Source: Bacillota bacterium | GTDB taxonomy: Bacteria > Bacillota > SHA-98 > UBA4971 | Direction of reading: 5' to 3' | Length of the DNA stretch: 54,617 nucleotides | Assembly: GCA_012516125.1 (NCBI GenBank) | Contig: JAAYXB010000086.1 | Location: 1 to 54,617 of the forward strand | In this document: positions 19,377-29,455 of the stretch, one piece after another | Layout of the letters: the number at the start of each line of letters is the position of its first letter | Position numbering within the stretch: the stretch's first letter is position 1 | Made by a program: the position numbers and the translations under genes | The notes under the pieces: generated by a model | The model's input: only the letters and a program-made list of their open reading frames with translations | What the model was told of the DNA's origin: nothing | Database searches by the model: none

Positions 19377-21059
19377 ATGTTCCGTGGAGGCCGCATGATA
19401 GTCACATTGTTGCTGGTGGCTGCACTGGTGCTGGGAAGCACGCTCCTGGCCAGCGGCGAGGAACAAAAGCCCAAGTACGGCGGCATCTGGAAGGACGCCC
19501 TCGGCGCAGATCCCCCCGGACCTTGACCCCGTCATGGCAACTGATACCACTTCGGCTGAGGTCGGTTATCAGATTTTCGAGACTCTGGTCGCCATCGACC
19601 CTGACGGCGAGATCGTGCCCCTTCTGGCAGAATCGTGGAAAGCTTCTCCCGACGGCAAGACCTTCACATTCAAGCTGCGCAAGGGAGTGCACTTCCATAA
19701 GACCACCGAAGGCGGCAAGCCCACCGCCAACGGCGGCCGGGAAGTCACCGCGGACGACTGGGTGTGGACGTTCAACTACATCTGCGATCCGAAAACCAAT
19801 TCCCCGCGAGCGTACTTCATCGATATGGTGAAGGGTTACAAGGAATACCGCGAGGGGAAGGCCCAGTCGATCTCGGGTATCAAGGCTCTCGACAAGTATA
19901 CGCTCCAGATCGAGACCACCTACCCGTTCGCCCGTTTATCGCGGTGCTCAGCTACAACACCTTTGTGGTCCTGCCCAAGGAGGACGTGCTGAAGTGGGGC
20001 AAGGATTGGAACTTCCACGTGGTGGGCACCGGACCATTCAAGTTCGAATACTGGAAGCACGATGACAAGCTGGTGCTGTCGCGCAACGAGAACTACTGGA
20101 TGAAGGACAAGTGGGGCAACAGGCTTCCCTATCTCGACGGCATCGAGTTCAGGATCATTACCGACGCCACCATTGAGTGGACCGAGTACAAGCTAGGCAA
20201 CCTCTATGCCACCCACGTAGATGACCCGTACTATCCCGAGGCTTCTAAGGGCCTGAAGGTCATCAATGGCGTGAAGACCGCCGTGAATGAGCTGGGCACT
20301 TACCTTGAGAGGCCACAGCTGGGCACTTACTACTACGGCATGAACCAGACCCTCCCTCCGTTCAAGGGCAACAAGTACCTCAGACAGGCGTTCAACTACG
20401 CCATCAACAGGCAGGCGCTCATCGACTTCGTGCTCAACGGCCGCGCCATGCCCGCCAAGGGCGTGCTTCCGCCCGGCATGTTCGCGTACAACGAGAACCT
20501 CAAAGGCTATACCTACGATCCGAAGATGGCCAAGGACCTCCTTAAGAAGGCCGGGTATCCCAAGGGTGTCCAGGTGACGCTCCAGTACAACACGAGCCAG
20601 GGCCACAAGAGGATAGCTGAGGCTCTCCAGGCTCAGTTCGCTCAAGTGGGCATCAAGATCGACCTTAAGAACGTGGACTGGGGCGCCCACCTCGATACGT
20701 GCGGCACTCAGGGCACGGTGCCTTTCTTCCGCATGGGCTGGGTCGTCGACTACCCTGACCCGGACAACTTCCTATACGTGTTGCTTAACTCCGATAACTT
20801 CGGAGACCCGGGCAACTACACGAGGTACCATAACCCGCTGTTCGACGACCTCACGAAGCAGGCCAGACTCGCCACCGACCAGGAGGTCCGGAGGAAACTG
20901 TACCAGAAGGCCGAGCAGATCGTGGTTGAGGATGCGCCGTGGGTGTTCATCTACCACTACACGAGCCACAATATGCTCAAGCCGTTCGTGCGGGGATACA
21001 AGCTCCCGTCGTTCGGTCAGTACTGCAACAAGTTCACGGAGGTCTGGCTTGATCTGTGA
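19377..21059 (+). pseudogene. Peptide ABC transporter substrate-binding protein, two compensating frameshifts
   Basis: A full-length (about 560-codon) family 5 binding protein in normal domain order. It opens with the signal peptide MFRGGRMIVTLLLVAALVLG (no lipobox Cys) behind a perfect GAAGGAGGT. The frame breaks after GADPP at a run of six Cs (19512-19517; five would restore DPPDLDP). It continues in another frame from MATDTTSAEVG to IETTYPFA, then returns at a three-C run (19931-19933; four would give PFAPFIAVL). After that it is intact to KFTEVWLDL. Both breaks are in C runs and cancel, so base-calling error or very recent decay is likely. Downstream permeases are intact, favouring a working gene. 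Confidence 0.8.
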
Positions 21060-21078
21060 TCGGAGGGGCTTGAGGCTG

Positions 21079-21114
21079 GCGCCTGGCGGGGAGGGGTCCC
21101 TCCCCGCCAGGCGC
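21079..21114 (+). other. Very strong mRNA hairpin between binding protein and permease
   Basis: GCGCCTGGCGGGGAGG pairs perfectly with CCTCCCCGCCAGGCGC (16 bp, tiny loop), 19 nt after the stop and without a U-tract. The first peptide operon has a hairpin at the equivalent place (6732-6760), supporting an mRNA-stability role. Confidence 0.6.
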
Positions 21115-21207
21115 GAGGGAAGCAGGACTTTCGCGGCGCACCGGAAGCCTGCTTGTGACATTGGGTGGGCCACCAGATGAGGAATCCGGGGGAGGCTGGT
21201 TTCGACC

Positions 21208-22128
21208 GTGGGAAGGTACATAGCACGCAGGCTGCTTTCGGTTATACCCGTTCTCGCCGGGGTGATCCTGGTTGTGTTCATCCTCAGCACCATCGTGCCG
21301 GGGGACCCTGCCAGAATTCTCTCCGGTCAGAGAGGTGACCCCGAGACCATCGAGCGTATCCGGCGCGAGATGGGCCTCCATCTGCCGTGGTACATCCAGA
21401 TGGTGAAGTTCTTCAAAGACGCGATCACATTCGACCTGGGGCGGTCCTACCGGAATAACATGAAGGTCACTCAGGCGCTAGCCGAGAGGATCCCGGCTTC
21501 AGCGAAACTGGCAGGTGCGGCCCTCGTGATCGCCGTGCCTTTCGGGATGGTGCTTGGCATCATATCCGCGGTCAAACAGTACTCTATCTGGGACTACGCC
21601 AGCATGATCCTTGCCCTCCTGGGAGTCTCGGTGCCGGTATTCTTCTTCGGGCTTCTCATGATCGTGGTGTTCTGTGTCAAGCTGGGCTGGCTTCCGGGCA
21701 CAGGTTACGGGGGTCTCCGTTACCTCATCCTTCCCGCGATAACCCTGGGGCTGCGGCCCGCCGCTCTCATAGCCAGGATCACTCGATCCAGCATGCTCGA
21801 GGTCATACGGCAGGACTACATAAGGACCGCCCGTTCGAAAGGGGTTCACGAGAGAGCCGTGGTGTTGAGGCACGCTCTTCGCAACGCCATGATCCCCGTG
21901 GTCACCGTCATCGGCGTGGACGTGCCCAGCCTCTTGAGCGGTGCCATGCTCACCGAAACCATCTTCTGTTGGCCCGGGATCGGCAGGCTCGCAGTTGAAG
22001 CGGTGATCAACCGGGACTTCCCGATTCAGCGCGGGGTCGTGCTCTTCATGGCCCTCGTCTTCCTTGGGGCGACTCTCATCGTTGACCTGTCCTACGGGTT
22101 CTTCGACCCGAGGGTACGTTACGAGTAG
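21208..22128 (+). CDS. Peptide ABC transporter permease, OppB/DppB type
   Basis: This 306-residue permease begins MGRYIARRLLSVIPVLAGVILVVF (GTG start behind GGGGGAGG). It carries IVPGDPARILSG near residue 30, six predicted helices and the EAA loop QDYIRTARSKGVHERAVVLRHALRNAMIP. The C-terminus LSYGFFDPRVRYE is typical of DppB. It is only moderately similar to the permease at 6830, so the two operons are not recent duplicates. It is followed 14 nt later by its partner permease. Confidence 0.93.
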   Translation: MGRYIARRLLSVIPVLAGVILVVFILSTIVPGDPARILSGQRGDPETIERIRREMGLHLPWYIQMVKFFKDAITFDLGRSYRNNMKVTQALAERIPASAKLAGAALVIAVPFGMVLGIISAVKQYSIWDYASMILALLGVSVPVFFFGLLMIVVFCVKLGWLPGTGYGGLRYLILPAITLGLRPAALIARITRSSMLEVIRQDYIRTARSKGVHERAVVLRHALRNAMIPVVTVIGVDVPSLLSGAMLTETIFCWPGIGRLAVEAVINRDFPIQRGVVLFMALVFLGATLIVDLSYGFFDPRVRYE

Positions 22129-22142
22129 GGGGACAGCACACT

Positions 22143-23096
22143 ATGTCGAACACCGGAGCTAGAATTCCAGAAACCAGTGGCGCCATCGTGCCTCCCGCGC
22201 GCCTAGCCGCCCGCAACGCGGGCAAAGAAGAGGCCGGTCGAAGTCTCTGGTACTACGCCTGGCTGCGCCTCAAGAGAAACAAGTCGGCGATGCTCGGGCT
22301 TGCCCTCGTTTCGCTGATGGTGTTCTCCGCGGTCTTCGCCCCCTGGATAACAAGGTATGACCCCATCGAGCAGCTCATCTGGACGGAAGGAGCCTCGGCG
22401 CAGCTTGCTCCCCCGAGCGCAAAGCACTGGTTCGGGACGGACCTGTACGGGCGGGACATATTCTCCCGCGTGATCTACGGCACGCGCGTGTCTCTCAGGC
22501 TCGCTGTCGCCGCTACGGTCATCTCGGTCGTAATCGGAACTACCCTTGGTGCACTCGCAGGATATTACGGCGGGTTCATCGACGACGTGGTATCCTGGCT
22601 CATAAGCGTGATCTTCGCCTTCCCGTTCCTCCTGTTCGTCATCGCTATCGTCGCCTACCTGCCCCCCAGCGACACTCTCGTGTACACGGCGATCGGCGTC
22701 GTGTCGTGGATAGGGGTGGCAAGGATCGTCAGAGGCCAGGTGATGGCCATCAAGGAAACGGAGTTCGTCCAGGCCGCTGTCGCATCGGGTGCAAGCGATA
22801 TGAGGATCATCTTCAAGCACATCCTGCCCAACGTGATCGCGCCTGTGATAGTCTCTGCCACCCTGGGGATGGGCGGGATAGTGATGCTGGAGGCCGGCCT
22901 TACCTATCTCGGGTTCGGCACCCAGCCGCCCACGCCCAGTTGGGGGTACATGATCTCGCGAGGCCAGGAGTACCTGCTCTCGGGCAAGTGGTGGTGGTCG
23001 ATCTTCCCCGGGATCGCCATCTGCCTGACCGTGCTCGGGTTCAACCTCCTCGGCGACGGCCTGCGGGATGCCCTGGATCCGAGGCTGAAACAGTGA
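22143..23096 (+). CDS. Peptide ABC transporter permease, OppC/DppC type
   Basis: This 317-residue permease has a long soluble N-terminus (about 45 residues), the OppC_N element YYAWLRLKRNKSAMLGL and the diagnostic HWFGTDLYGRDIFSRVIYG near residue 97. The EAA loop is EFVQAAVASGASDMRIIFKHILPN, and the end is GDGLRDALDPRLKQ. The ATG follows AGGGGGA. No ATPase genes follow; the operon stops 8 bp before the convergent V-ATPase operon, so this importer must borrow ATPases, perhaps those at 8694-10705. Confidence 0.93.
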   Translation: MSNTGARIPETSGAIVPPARLAARNAGKEEAGRSLWYYAWLRLKRNKSAMLGLALVSLMVFSAVFAPWITRYDPIEQLIWTEGASAQLAPPSAKHWFGTDLYGRDIFSRVIYGTRVSLRLAVAATVISVVIGTTLGALAGYYGGFIDDVVSWLISVIFAFPFLLFVIAIVAYLPPSDTLVYTAIGVVSWIGVARIVRGQVMAIKETEFVQAAVASGASDMRIIFKHILPNVIAPVIVSATLGMGGIVMLEAGLTYLGFGTQPPTPSWGYMISRGQEYLLSGKWWWSIFPGIAICLTVLGFNLLGDGLRDALDPRLKQ

Positions 23097-23104
23097 ATGG
23101 TGTG

Positions 23105-23737
23105 CTACGCCTGTCTTGCACGGACGATGTCTTTCACCTTCATGAGGCGGGTGAGGTTCCCGCGCTCCATTTCGTCCAGCTTCATCGTGATGTACCGGGC
23201 CGTGCTCCGGAGGTTCGGGATGAGGACGTACTCAAGCGCGTTGACGCGGCGCCTGGTCTTCTCGATTTCATCAGCCAGAAGCTCAATGGACTTCTCGACC
23301 TCAGCAAGCTCCGCTAACTTGGGAAGCAACTCCGCGAGGCCTGCCACAGCGTCGTCCAGCGACGCGCTTGTCCCGCAGAACCCGTAAGGGTGCACGCCCC
23401 GTGCCTTTTCGCCGCGCCACGTGAATTCCGGCACCTTCACGTTCATGATGGTCGTGGTGGATACATCGACGCCGCACGACGCCTTCGGCGCCATGAAGAC
23501 CTCTTCAAGCGCCTCCCTGGACATGGCGGCCCTGGCCTGAAGGAAGGCGGGCAGCACTTCGGCAAGGCGCGCCTCAACACGCCCGCGCAGAGCCTGCTCC
23601 TTCTTTATGAGGTCGAGGAATTTCTTCATGAGTTCGTCGCGCTTATCTTTCAGCAGTTTGTGCCCGCGCTCAGCCATCCCGAGGCGCTTCTTGAGCCTCA
23701 AAAGCTGCATGCGGGTGGGGCTGACCCTGACCTCCAT
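23105..23737 (-). CDS. atpD: V-type ATP synthase subunit D
   Basis: This 210-residue central-stalk subunit transmits rotation between the A3B3 head and the membrane ring. The start EVRVSPTRMQLLRLKKRL and the long N- and C-terminal coiled-coil helices (GHKLLKDKRDELMKKFL; EKTRRRVNALEYVLIP) are the family signature. It is the last gene of the nine-gene operon, about 100 nt after subunit B. Confidence 0.93.
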   Translation of the reverse strand: MEVRVSPTRMQLLRLKKRLGMAERGHKLLKDKRDELMKKFLDLIKKEQALRGRVEARLAEVLPAFLQARAAMSREALEEVFMAPKASCGVDVSTTTIMNVKVPEFTWRGEKARGVHPYGFCGTSASLDDAVAGLAELLPKLAELAEVEKSIELLADEIEKTRRRVNALEYVLIPNLRSTARYITMKLDEMERGNLTRLMKVKDIVRARQA

Positions 23738-23836
23738 GACACCGCCGCATCGGCGCCCCCGGCTGCCTCGCCGTACACGGCGCGCCTTGCGGCTCCCTCC
23801 CTTTCACATCTTCACATCGCCCGCCAGCCCGGCCTC

Positions 23837-25228
23837 TTATGCGGTCCGCACCCTGGGCATGTACTTCTCGATGTACTCCTCGCGCACCCTCTTGAGCTCC
23901 CTGACAGGAAGCATCGCCAGGAGTTCCCAGCCTATGCTGAGCGTCTGCTCTATCGAGCGATTTTCCTCCGGACCTTGCTTCACGTAGCGCGCCTCGAACT
24001 CGTCGGCGAACTTCGAGAACTGCTTGTCTACTTCGGAGAGCGCGGCCTCGCCCAGGATCACCGCAAGCTCCTTGGCTTCCTTGCCGCGCGCGTACGCGGC
24101 ATAGAGTTGGTTCATGGTGTCCGCATGGTCTTCGCGCGTCTTGCCCTTGCCTATGCCCTTGTCCTTCAGCCTGGACAGGGACGGCAAGACATCAATGGGC
24201 GGGTATATGCCCTTGCGGTGCAGCTCGCGCGAGAGGAATATCTGCCCCTCAGTGATGTAACCGGTGAGATCCACGATCGGGTGGGTCTTGTCATCCTCCG
24301 GCATGGTGAGGATGGGGATCTGCGTGATGGACCCCTTCCGCCCTTTGATCCTTCCTGCCCTCTCATAGATCGTGGCGAGGTCGGTGTATAGATAGCCCGG
24401 ATAGCCGCGCCGTCCCGGGACCTCCTTGCGCGCGGCGGACACCTCGCGCAGGGCCTCACAGTAGTTGGTCATGTCCGTGAGGATCACCAGCACGTGCATG
24501 TCCTTTTCGTACGCCAGGTACTCCGCTGCCGTCAGGGCCATCCTGGGCGTGGATATCCGCTCGATGGCCGGGTCGTTGGCAAGGTTCAGGAAGAGCACCG
24601 CGCGCTCGATGGCGCCCGTGCGCCTGAAATCCCTGATGAAGTAGTCCGCCTCCTCGAATGTGATGCCCATGGCCCCGAAAACGACGGAGAACTTCTCCTC
24701 GGTGCCCAGAACCCGTGCCTGCCTTGCGATCTGCGCTGCGAGGCTCGCGTGCGGAAGTCCCGACCCCGAGAAAATGGGAAGCTTCTGGCCGCGCACCAGG
24801 GTGTTCATGCCGTCGATGGCCGAAACCCCCGTCTGGATGAATTCCGACGGATAGTCGCGGGCGTAAGGGTTTACGGGACTGCCGTTTATGTCCAGCTTCT
24901 TCTCGGGGATCACAGGCGGGCCGCCGTCACGCGGGCGCCCGAATCCGTCGAAGACGCGCCCAAGCATGTCGGGTGACACCGCAAGCTCAATGCCCCTCCC
25001 GAGGAACCTGACCCTGGCCCGGGCAAGGTTGAGCCCGGCCGACCCCTCGAAAAGCTGCACGAGGGCCCTGGAGCCGGACGCTTCGAGCACCCTGCCCCTC
25101 CGGGTCTCGCCTGAAGCGATCTCTATCTCCACAAGCTCTCCGTATTTGACGTCCTGGACTTGCTCGACCATCATGAGCGGCCCGGCGACCTCGGAGACCG
25201 TCAGGTATTCCTTAAGCAACCTCTTCAC
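23837..25228 (-). CDS. atpB: V-type ATP synthase subunit B
   Basis: This 463-residue non-catalytic head subunit starts [22 protein letters not shown] (GTG). The nucleotide-domain region [10 protein letters not shown] replaces the Walker A of subunit A, as expected. [40 protein letters not shown] is the conserved B-subunit block. The length fits the family. It overlaps the end of subunit A by 17 nt, implying coupled translation. Confidence 0.95.
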   Translation of the reverse strand: MKRLLKEYLTVSEVAGPLMMVEQVQDVKYGELVEIEIASGETRRGRVLEASGSRALVQLFEGSAGLNLARARVRFLGRGIELAVSPDMLGRVFDGFGRPRDGGPPVIPEKKLDINGSPVNPYARDYPSEFIQTGVSAIDGMNTLVRGQKLPIFSGSGLPHASLAAQIARQARVLGTEEKFSVVFGAMGITFEEADYFIRDFRRTGAIERAVLFLNLANDPAIERISTPRMALTAAEYLAYEKDMHVLVILTDMTNYCEALREVSAARKEVPGRRGYPGYLYTDLATIYERAGRIKGRKGSITQIPILTMPEDDKTHPIVDLTGYITEGQIFLSRELHRKGIYPPIDVLPSLSRLKDKGIGKGKTREDHADTMNQLYAAYARGKEAKELAVILGEAALSEVDKQFSKFADEFEARYVKQGPEENRSIEQTLSIGWELLAMLPVRELKRVREEYIEKYMPRVRTA

Positions 25229-26984
25229 CCCCAGCTTGGGTCAGGCCAGCGAACACCTTCGCTATATCCTCCCGAACCTTGTCAAGCCTTGCGATATCGC
25301 TCTCCGGCACGTACTTCATCCTTGCGATCGTATCCCTCACGGGAAGCTCGAGGATGGCGTCGAGACTCGCACCCTGCTCCACGGCGACGAGCGCCGCATG
25401 ATGGAAGTCGAGAATGGCCTTGAGCATCAGGTGCTGTTTCTTGAGGGAAGTGTATGTGTCCACCTCGTGGTACGCGTTCTGGTGCAGGAAGTCCTCGCGC
25501 AGGCTTTTCGCCGTCTCGAGGGTCAGCCTGTCCTTGACTGAAAGCGCGTCCACACCGACCAGCCGCACTATCTCTTCCAGCTCCGCCTCTTCTTGAAGGA
25601 TCTTCATGGCCTCGGCACGCAGCGTCCCGAAGTCCGGTGCCACAGTCTCAGTCATGTGCTCTTCCAACCTCTCGAGATACAACGAATAGCTGATGAGCCA
25701 GTTGATGGCCGGGAAGTGACGCCGTGCCGCCAGAGAGTCGTCAAGGCCCCAGAACACCTTCACAATCCTGAGCGTGGCCTGGGTCACCGGCTCCGAGAGG
25801 TCTCCGCCGGGAGGCGACACCGCACCCACCACGGTAAGCGTGCCCTCGCGGTTGTCGCTGCCAAGGCACCTGACGCGGCCCGCCCTTTCGTAGAACTCCG
25901 CGGCTCTGGAGCTGAGGTACGCAGGGTATCCTTCCTCGCCCGGCATCTCCTCGAGTCGGCCGGATATCTCGCGCAGGGCCTCGGCCCAGCGCGACGTGGA
26001 GTCGGCCATGAGCGCCACGTTGTACCCCATGTCGCGGAAGTACTCGGCAATGGTGATCCCGGTGTACACCGAGGCCTCCCGCGCCGCCACCGGCATGTCG
26101 GAAGTGTTTGCAACGAGAACGGTGCGCTTCATGAGCGGCTCCCCTGTGCGCGGGTCCGTAAGCTCCGGGAAGTCCATGAGCACCTCGGTCATCTCGTTCC
26201 CACGCTCGCCGCACCCGATGTACACGATAATGTCGGCGTCAGCCCACCTTGCAAGCTGGTGCTGGACCACCGTCTTGCCGCTGCCGAAGGGGCCAGGCAC
26301 GCACGCGGTCCCGCCTTTCGCTACCGGGAAAAACGTATCGATGATGCGCTGCCCGGTGACAAGCGGCTGGTATGGGGCGAGCTTTTCCCTGTAGGGACGG
26401 CCGCGCCGCACGGGCCACCTTGTGAGCATCGTGATGCCCCTGGTACCCGACGCCGTCCTGATCCTGGCTATCACGTCCAGCACGGTGAACTCGCCCGCGC
26501 GGATCTCGTCCACGGTCCCCTCGACATCGTGGGGGACCATGATCCTGTGCTCCACCACGGTGGTCTCCTGAACCACCCCGAGCACATCGCCAGGACCAAC
26601 GTGGTCACCCGGCTTTACCCGCGGCTCGAACGACCACCTGCGCTCGCGGTCGAGGCCCGGCAGCTCTACGCCGCGCTCGATGCGGTCGCCGACTGCGGCC
26701 CGGATCTTATCGAGAGGCCTCTGAATCCCGTCGTAGATGGACTCGATGAGGCCAGGCCCGAGCTCCACCGAAAGAGCCTCGCCCGTCGAGTACACAGGCT
26801 CCCCTGGCCCAAGCCCGGCGGTCTCCTCGTAGACCTGGATCGACGCCCTGTCGCCGCGCATCTCGATGATCTCGCCAATGAGCTTCTTCTCGCTCACCCG
26901 CACCACGTCGTACATCCTGGCATCGTGCATGCCCTCAGCCACAACGAGCGGCCCCGAAACCTTGATGATCCTTCCCACGTCCAT
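25212..26984 (-). CDS. atpA: V-type ATP synthase catalytic subunit A
   Basis: This 590-residue catalytic head subunit (EC 7.1.2.2/7.2.2.1 type) has Walker [16 protein letters not shown] (about residue 232), the catalytic [14 protein letters not shown], the [27 protein letters not shown] block and the bulge region (residues 115-200) unique to A subunits. The start [19 protein letters not shown] is canonical, with GAGGGTAGG upstream. It lies 8 nt after subunit F. Confidence 0.96.
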   Translation of the reverse strand: MDVGRIIKVSGPLVVAEGMHDARMYDVVRVSEKKLIGEIIEMRGDRASIQVYEETAGLGPGEPVYSTGEALSVELGPGLIESIYDGIQRPLDKIRAAVGDRIERGVELPGLDRERRWSFEPRVKPGDHVGPGDVLGVVQETTVVEHRIMVPHDVEGTVDEIRAGEFTVLDVIARIRTASGTRGITMLTRWPVRRGRPYREKLAPYQPLVTGQRIIDTFFPVAKGGTACVPGPFGSGKTVVQHQLARWADADIIVYIGCGERGNEMTEVLMDFPELTDPRTGEPLMKRTVLVANTSDMPVAAREASVYTGITIAEYFRDMGYNVALMADSTSRWAEALREISGRLEEMPGEEGYPAYLSSRAAEFYERAGRVRCLGSDNREGTLTVVGAVSPPGGDLSEPVTQATLRIVKVFWGLDDSLAARRHFPAINWLISYSLYLERLEEHMTETVAPDFGTLRAEAMKILQEEAELEEIVRLVGVDALSVKDRLTLETAKSLREDFLHQNAYHEVDTYTSLKKQHLMLKAILDFHHAALVAVEQGASLDAILELPVRDTIARMKYVPESDIARLDKVREDIAKVFAGLTQAGGEEVA

Positions 26985-26992
26985 CGACGATC

Positions 26993-27322
26993 CTACCCTC
27001 TCTCTTGAAACAGGATGTCGGCTCCGACCGCCTTCTCGACGATCCTCTTCATTCTTTGCGAGGCAAGCCCGAGAGAGCCGCCCACACCCGGGATGATGAG
27101 CACCGCGGGCAGCGGCGCATCCTGGAATCCCTCGATGACGTCGGGTACGGCCTTCGCCACCTGCTCTGTCACGAAGATCACGGCGTACCCGCCCTTGCGT
27201 GCCTCCTGAAGAACGGATGCAGCATCGTCCTCGTGCTTTACGATGAACACGTCCACCCCAAGCGCGCGAAACCCGAAAACCGCCTCTTCTTCGCCGACGG
27301 CTGCGAACTTATACATGGACAT
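26993..27322 (-). CDS. atpF: V-type ATP synthase subunit F
   Basis: This 109-residue central-stalk subunit begins [26 protein letters not shown], a Rossmann-like fold with [12 protein letters not shown] and the PAVLIIPG strand. ATG at 27322 is chosen (AAAGG 7 nt upstream); it overlaps the end of subunit C by 14 nt. The frame is open upstream, but this start gives the usual length. Confidence 0.9.
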   Translation of the reverse strand: MSMYKFAAVGEEEAVFGFRALGVDVFIVKHEDDAASVLQEARKGGYAVIFVTEQVAKAVPDVIEGFQDAPLPAVLIIPGVGGSLGLASQRMKRIVEKAVGADILFQERG

Positions 27323-28328
27323 CACGCAGCCTTTCTCTGATGCTCTCCCTGGACATGCCCGAGAGCTTCCCAACGAGGATGAGCCTCACCAGCTTAAGCT
27401 CGTGCAACTTCGCGAAGATGTATCCGACAAGGGGCTCAGGCCCCAGGGGCACATACCGTGCTTTTCGGATGCGATCCCACATGGTTGCCTCCGAAAGCCT
27501 TTCCAGCTCCGCAAGGGACTTCCCCTCGGCAAGCGCGGCCGCCGCCTGCCTCGCCACGGCCTCGTAGCCGGTGCCGGCAACACTTGCGACCACAGCCTCT
27601 GGAGGCTGCTCGTACGAGGCGATGAGCCGCAAGGGGCTAATCTTCCCGCCTGGCACCATGGCCTCCGCCGCAAAATCTCTGTCCCTTCCCATCCTCCTGG
27701 ACCTGAAATAGACTGACAGGTTGAAGAGGTCCACCTCCGTCTCGACGAGGTCCTCGAGGTACTGGATGCCGAGCGACTTCGCTCTGGCCATAAGGTAGCG
27801 ATACATCTCCCGGTCCACGGCAATGTCGATGGTCTCAGGCATGGCCCGGAGGTCATGGGCGGCCTTCGCTGTACTGAGAGCCTCGGCGAGGTGGGGCGGG
27901 AGGTCTCTCGTCTCGCCCTCGATGGCCCGCTCGATGGTGCCCAGGTCACAAGTCCCGTGCCTGACCACAGCCTTCTCCGGAGGAACGCGGTACAACTTCG
28001 CCTTGAGCATCACCTTGAGGTTGTGGAAATCCCATCTTGCGGTGATGAAATCCACAAGCTCCGGCTCTGGGGTGGTTTCCCGCACCAGCGCGGCTAGCCT
28101 CTTTTCCTCACCGGCCGTAACGTCGTCGACGGCCGGGCGTGCCTTTTCAGAAAGCCCCGCACGAGCATATCCCGCCTCCGCCAGCACCTTCAGCGCTCCC
28201 TCGAGATCGGGGGCGTCGATCATGCGGTCGATGCGACCCCGGTCGAGGAGCCTCGTCTCGAGCACCCTCACGCGCCCGGTAGCATATGCGTACTTGGATT
28301 CAAGCCCCAGCATTTCGCCATCAGTCAC
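27309..28328 (-). CDS. atpC: V-type ATP synthase subunit C
   Basis: This 339-residue funnel-shaped subunit (V-ATPase d homologue) connects the central stalk to the K ring. It starts with LESKYAYATGRVRVLETRLLDRGRIDRMIDAPDLEGALKVL and contains FITARWDFHNLKVMLKAKL, the hallmark repeat of this family. The end EPLVGYIFAKLHELKLVRLILVGKLSGM is equally typical. The ATG follows GGGAGGTG. Confidence 0.93.
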   Translation of the reverse strand: MTDGEMLGLESKYAYATGRVRVLETRLLDRGRIDRMIDAPDLEGALKVLAEAGYARAGLSEKARPAVDDVTAGEEKRLAALVRETTPEPELVDFITARWDFHNLKVMLKAKLYRVPPEKAVVRHGTCDLGTIERAIEGETRDLPPHLAEALSTAKAAHDLRAMPETIDIAVDREMYRYLMARAKSLGIQYLEDLVETEVDLFNLSVYFRSRRMGRDRDFAAEAMVPGGKISPLRLIASYEQPPEAVVASVAGTGYEAVARQAAAALAEGKSLAELERLSEATMWDRIRKARYVPLGPEPLVGYIFAKLHELKLVRLILVGKLSGMSRESIRERLRDVHV

Positions 28329-28354
28329 CTCCCGGGATGCCCGGGTGCTCAGCT

Positions 28355-28954
28355 TCAGCCGAAGAGAACCCTGGCTACCTCCACCACCAGCGCCTCGCGC
28401 TCTCGCGCCAGGAGCGCGTCGAACGTAGAGTTCACTTCCATGCTCCCTGTCCGCAGCACAAAGCCCCCGTTAAATCCACCAGGAGCGCTGGAGAGCCGAA
28501 GAGCCGCCTTGCGGCCCTGCCTTGCCAGCTCTGCGTTCACCTCCGCCACAACCTCGGGACCAATGGTCTCGAGGTCGCGCGCGGACATGACGACCTCTTC
28601 ATCGCCGCTCTCCACCGCTTCAAGCATCGCCTGCTTCAAGTACGCCCTGTACCGCGCAGGCTCCAGCGAGGCCAGGCGCTTTCGGGCCTCCTGGAAGACC
28701 TCATCGACGAGGGTTGCCTTTGTCGCCAGCACTTGTCTGCGGGCGTCCAGCTCCGCGAGGGTCAGAGTGCGCCGCCGCTCCTCGTCGGCCTTCTCCTTGC
28801 CCCGCGCAAGCTCCTCATCGCGCCTCCTCGCCGCCTCCGCCCTGGCCTCGGCGAGTATCGCCTGAGCCTCAGCTGTGGCGGCGTTCACGATCTCGTCTGC
28901 CCTGGCTTTCGCGTCTTCCAGGATTTTCTCCTGCATCTTCTCGAGAGCAGACAT
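28355..28954 (-). CDS. atpE: V-type ATP synthase subunit E
   Basis: This 199-residue peripheral stalk subunit has an N-terminal Ala/Glu/Arg-rich coiled coil of about 75 residues (LEKMQEKILEDAKARADEIV) and a C-terminal globular domain ending STFDALLAREREALVVEVARVLF. It pairs with the H/G subunit at the head of the operon. The ATG overlaps the K subunit stop (TGAATG), behind AAAGGAG. Confidence 0.93.
   Translation of the reverse strand: MSALEKMQEKILEDAKARADEIVNAATAEAQAILAEARAEAARRRDEELARGKEKADEERRRTLTLAELDARRQVLATKATLVDEVFQEARKRLASLEPARYRAYLKQAMLEAVESGDEEVVMSARDLETIGPEVVAEVNAELARQGRKAALRLSSAPGGFNGGFVLRTGSMEVNSTFDALLAREREALVVEVARVLFG

Positions 28955-29455
<501 letters not shown>

Noticed and set aside
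25593-27008. 471-codon plus-strand frame opposite V-ATPase subunit A
   Set aside because: Antisense to a complete, well-motif'd gene.
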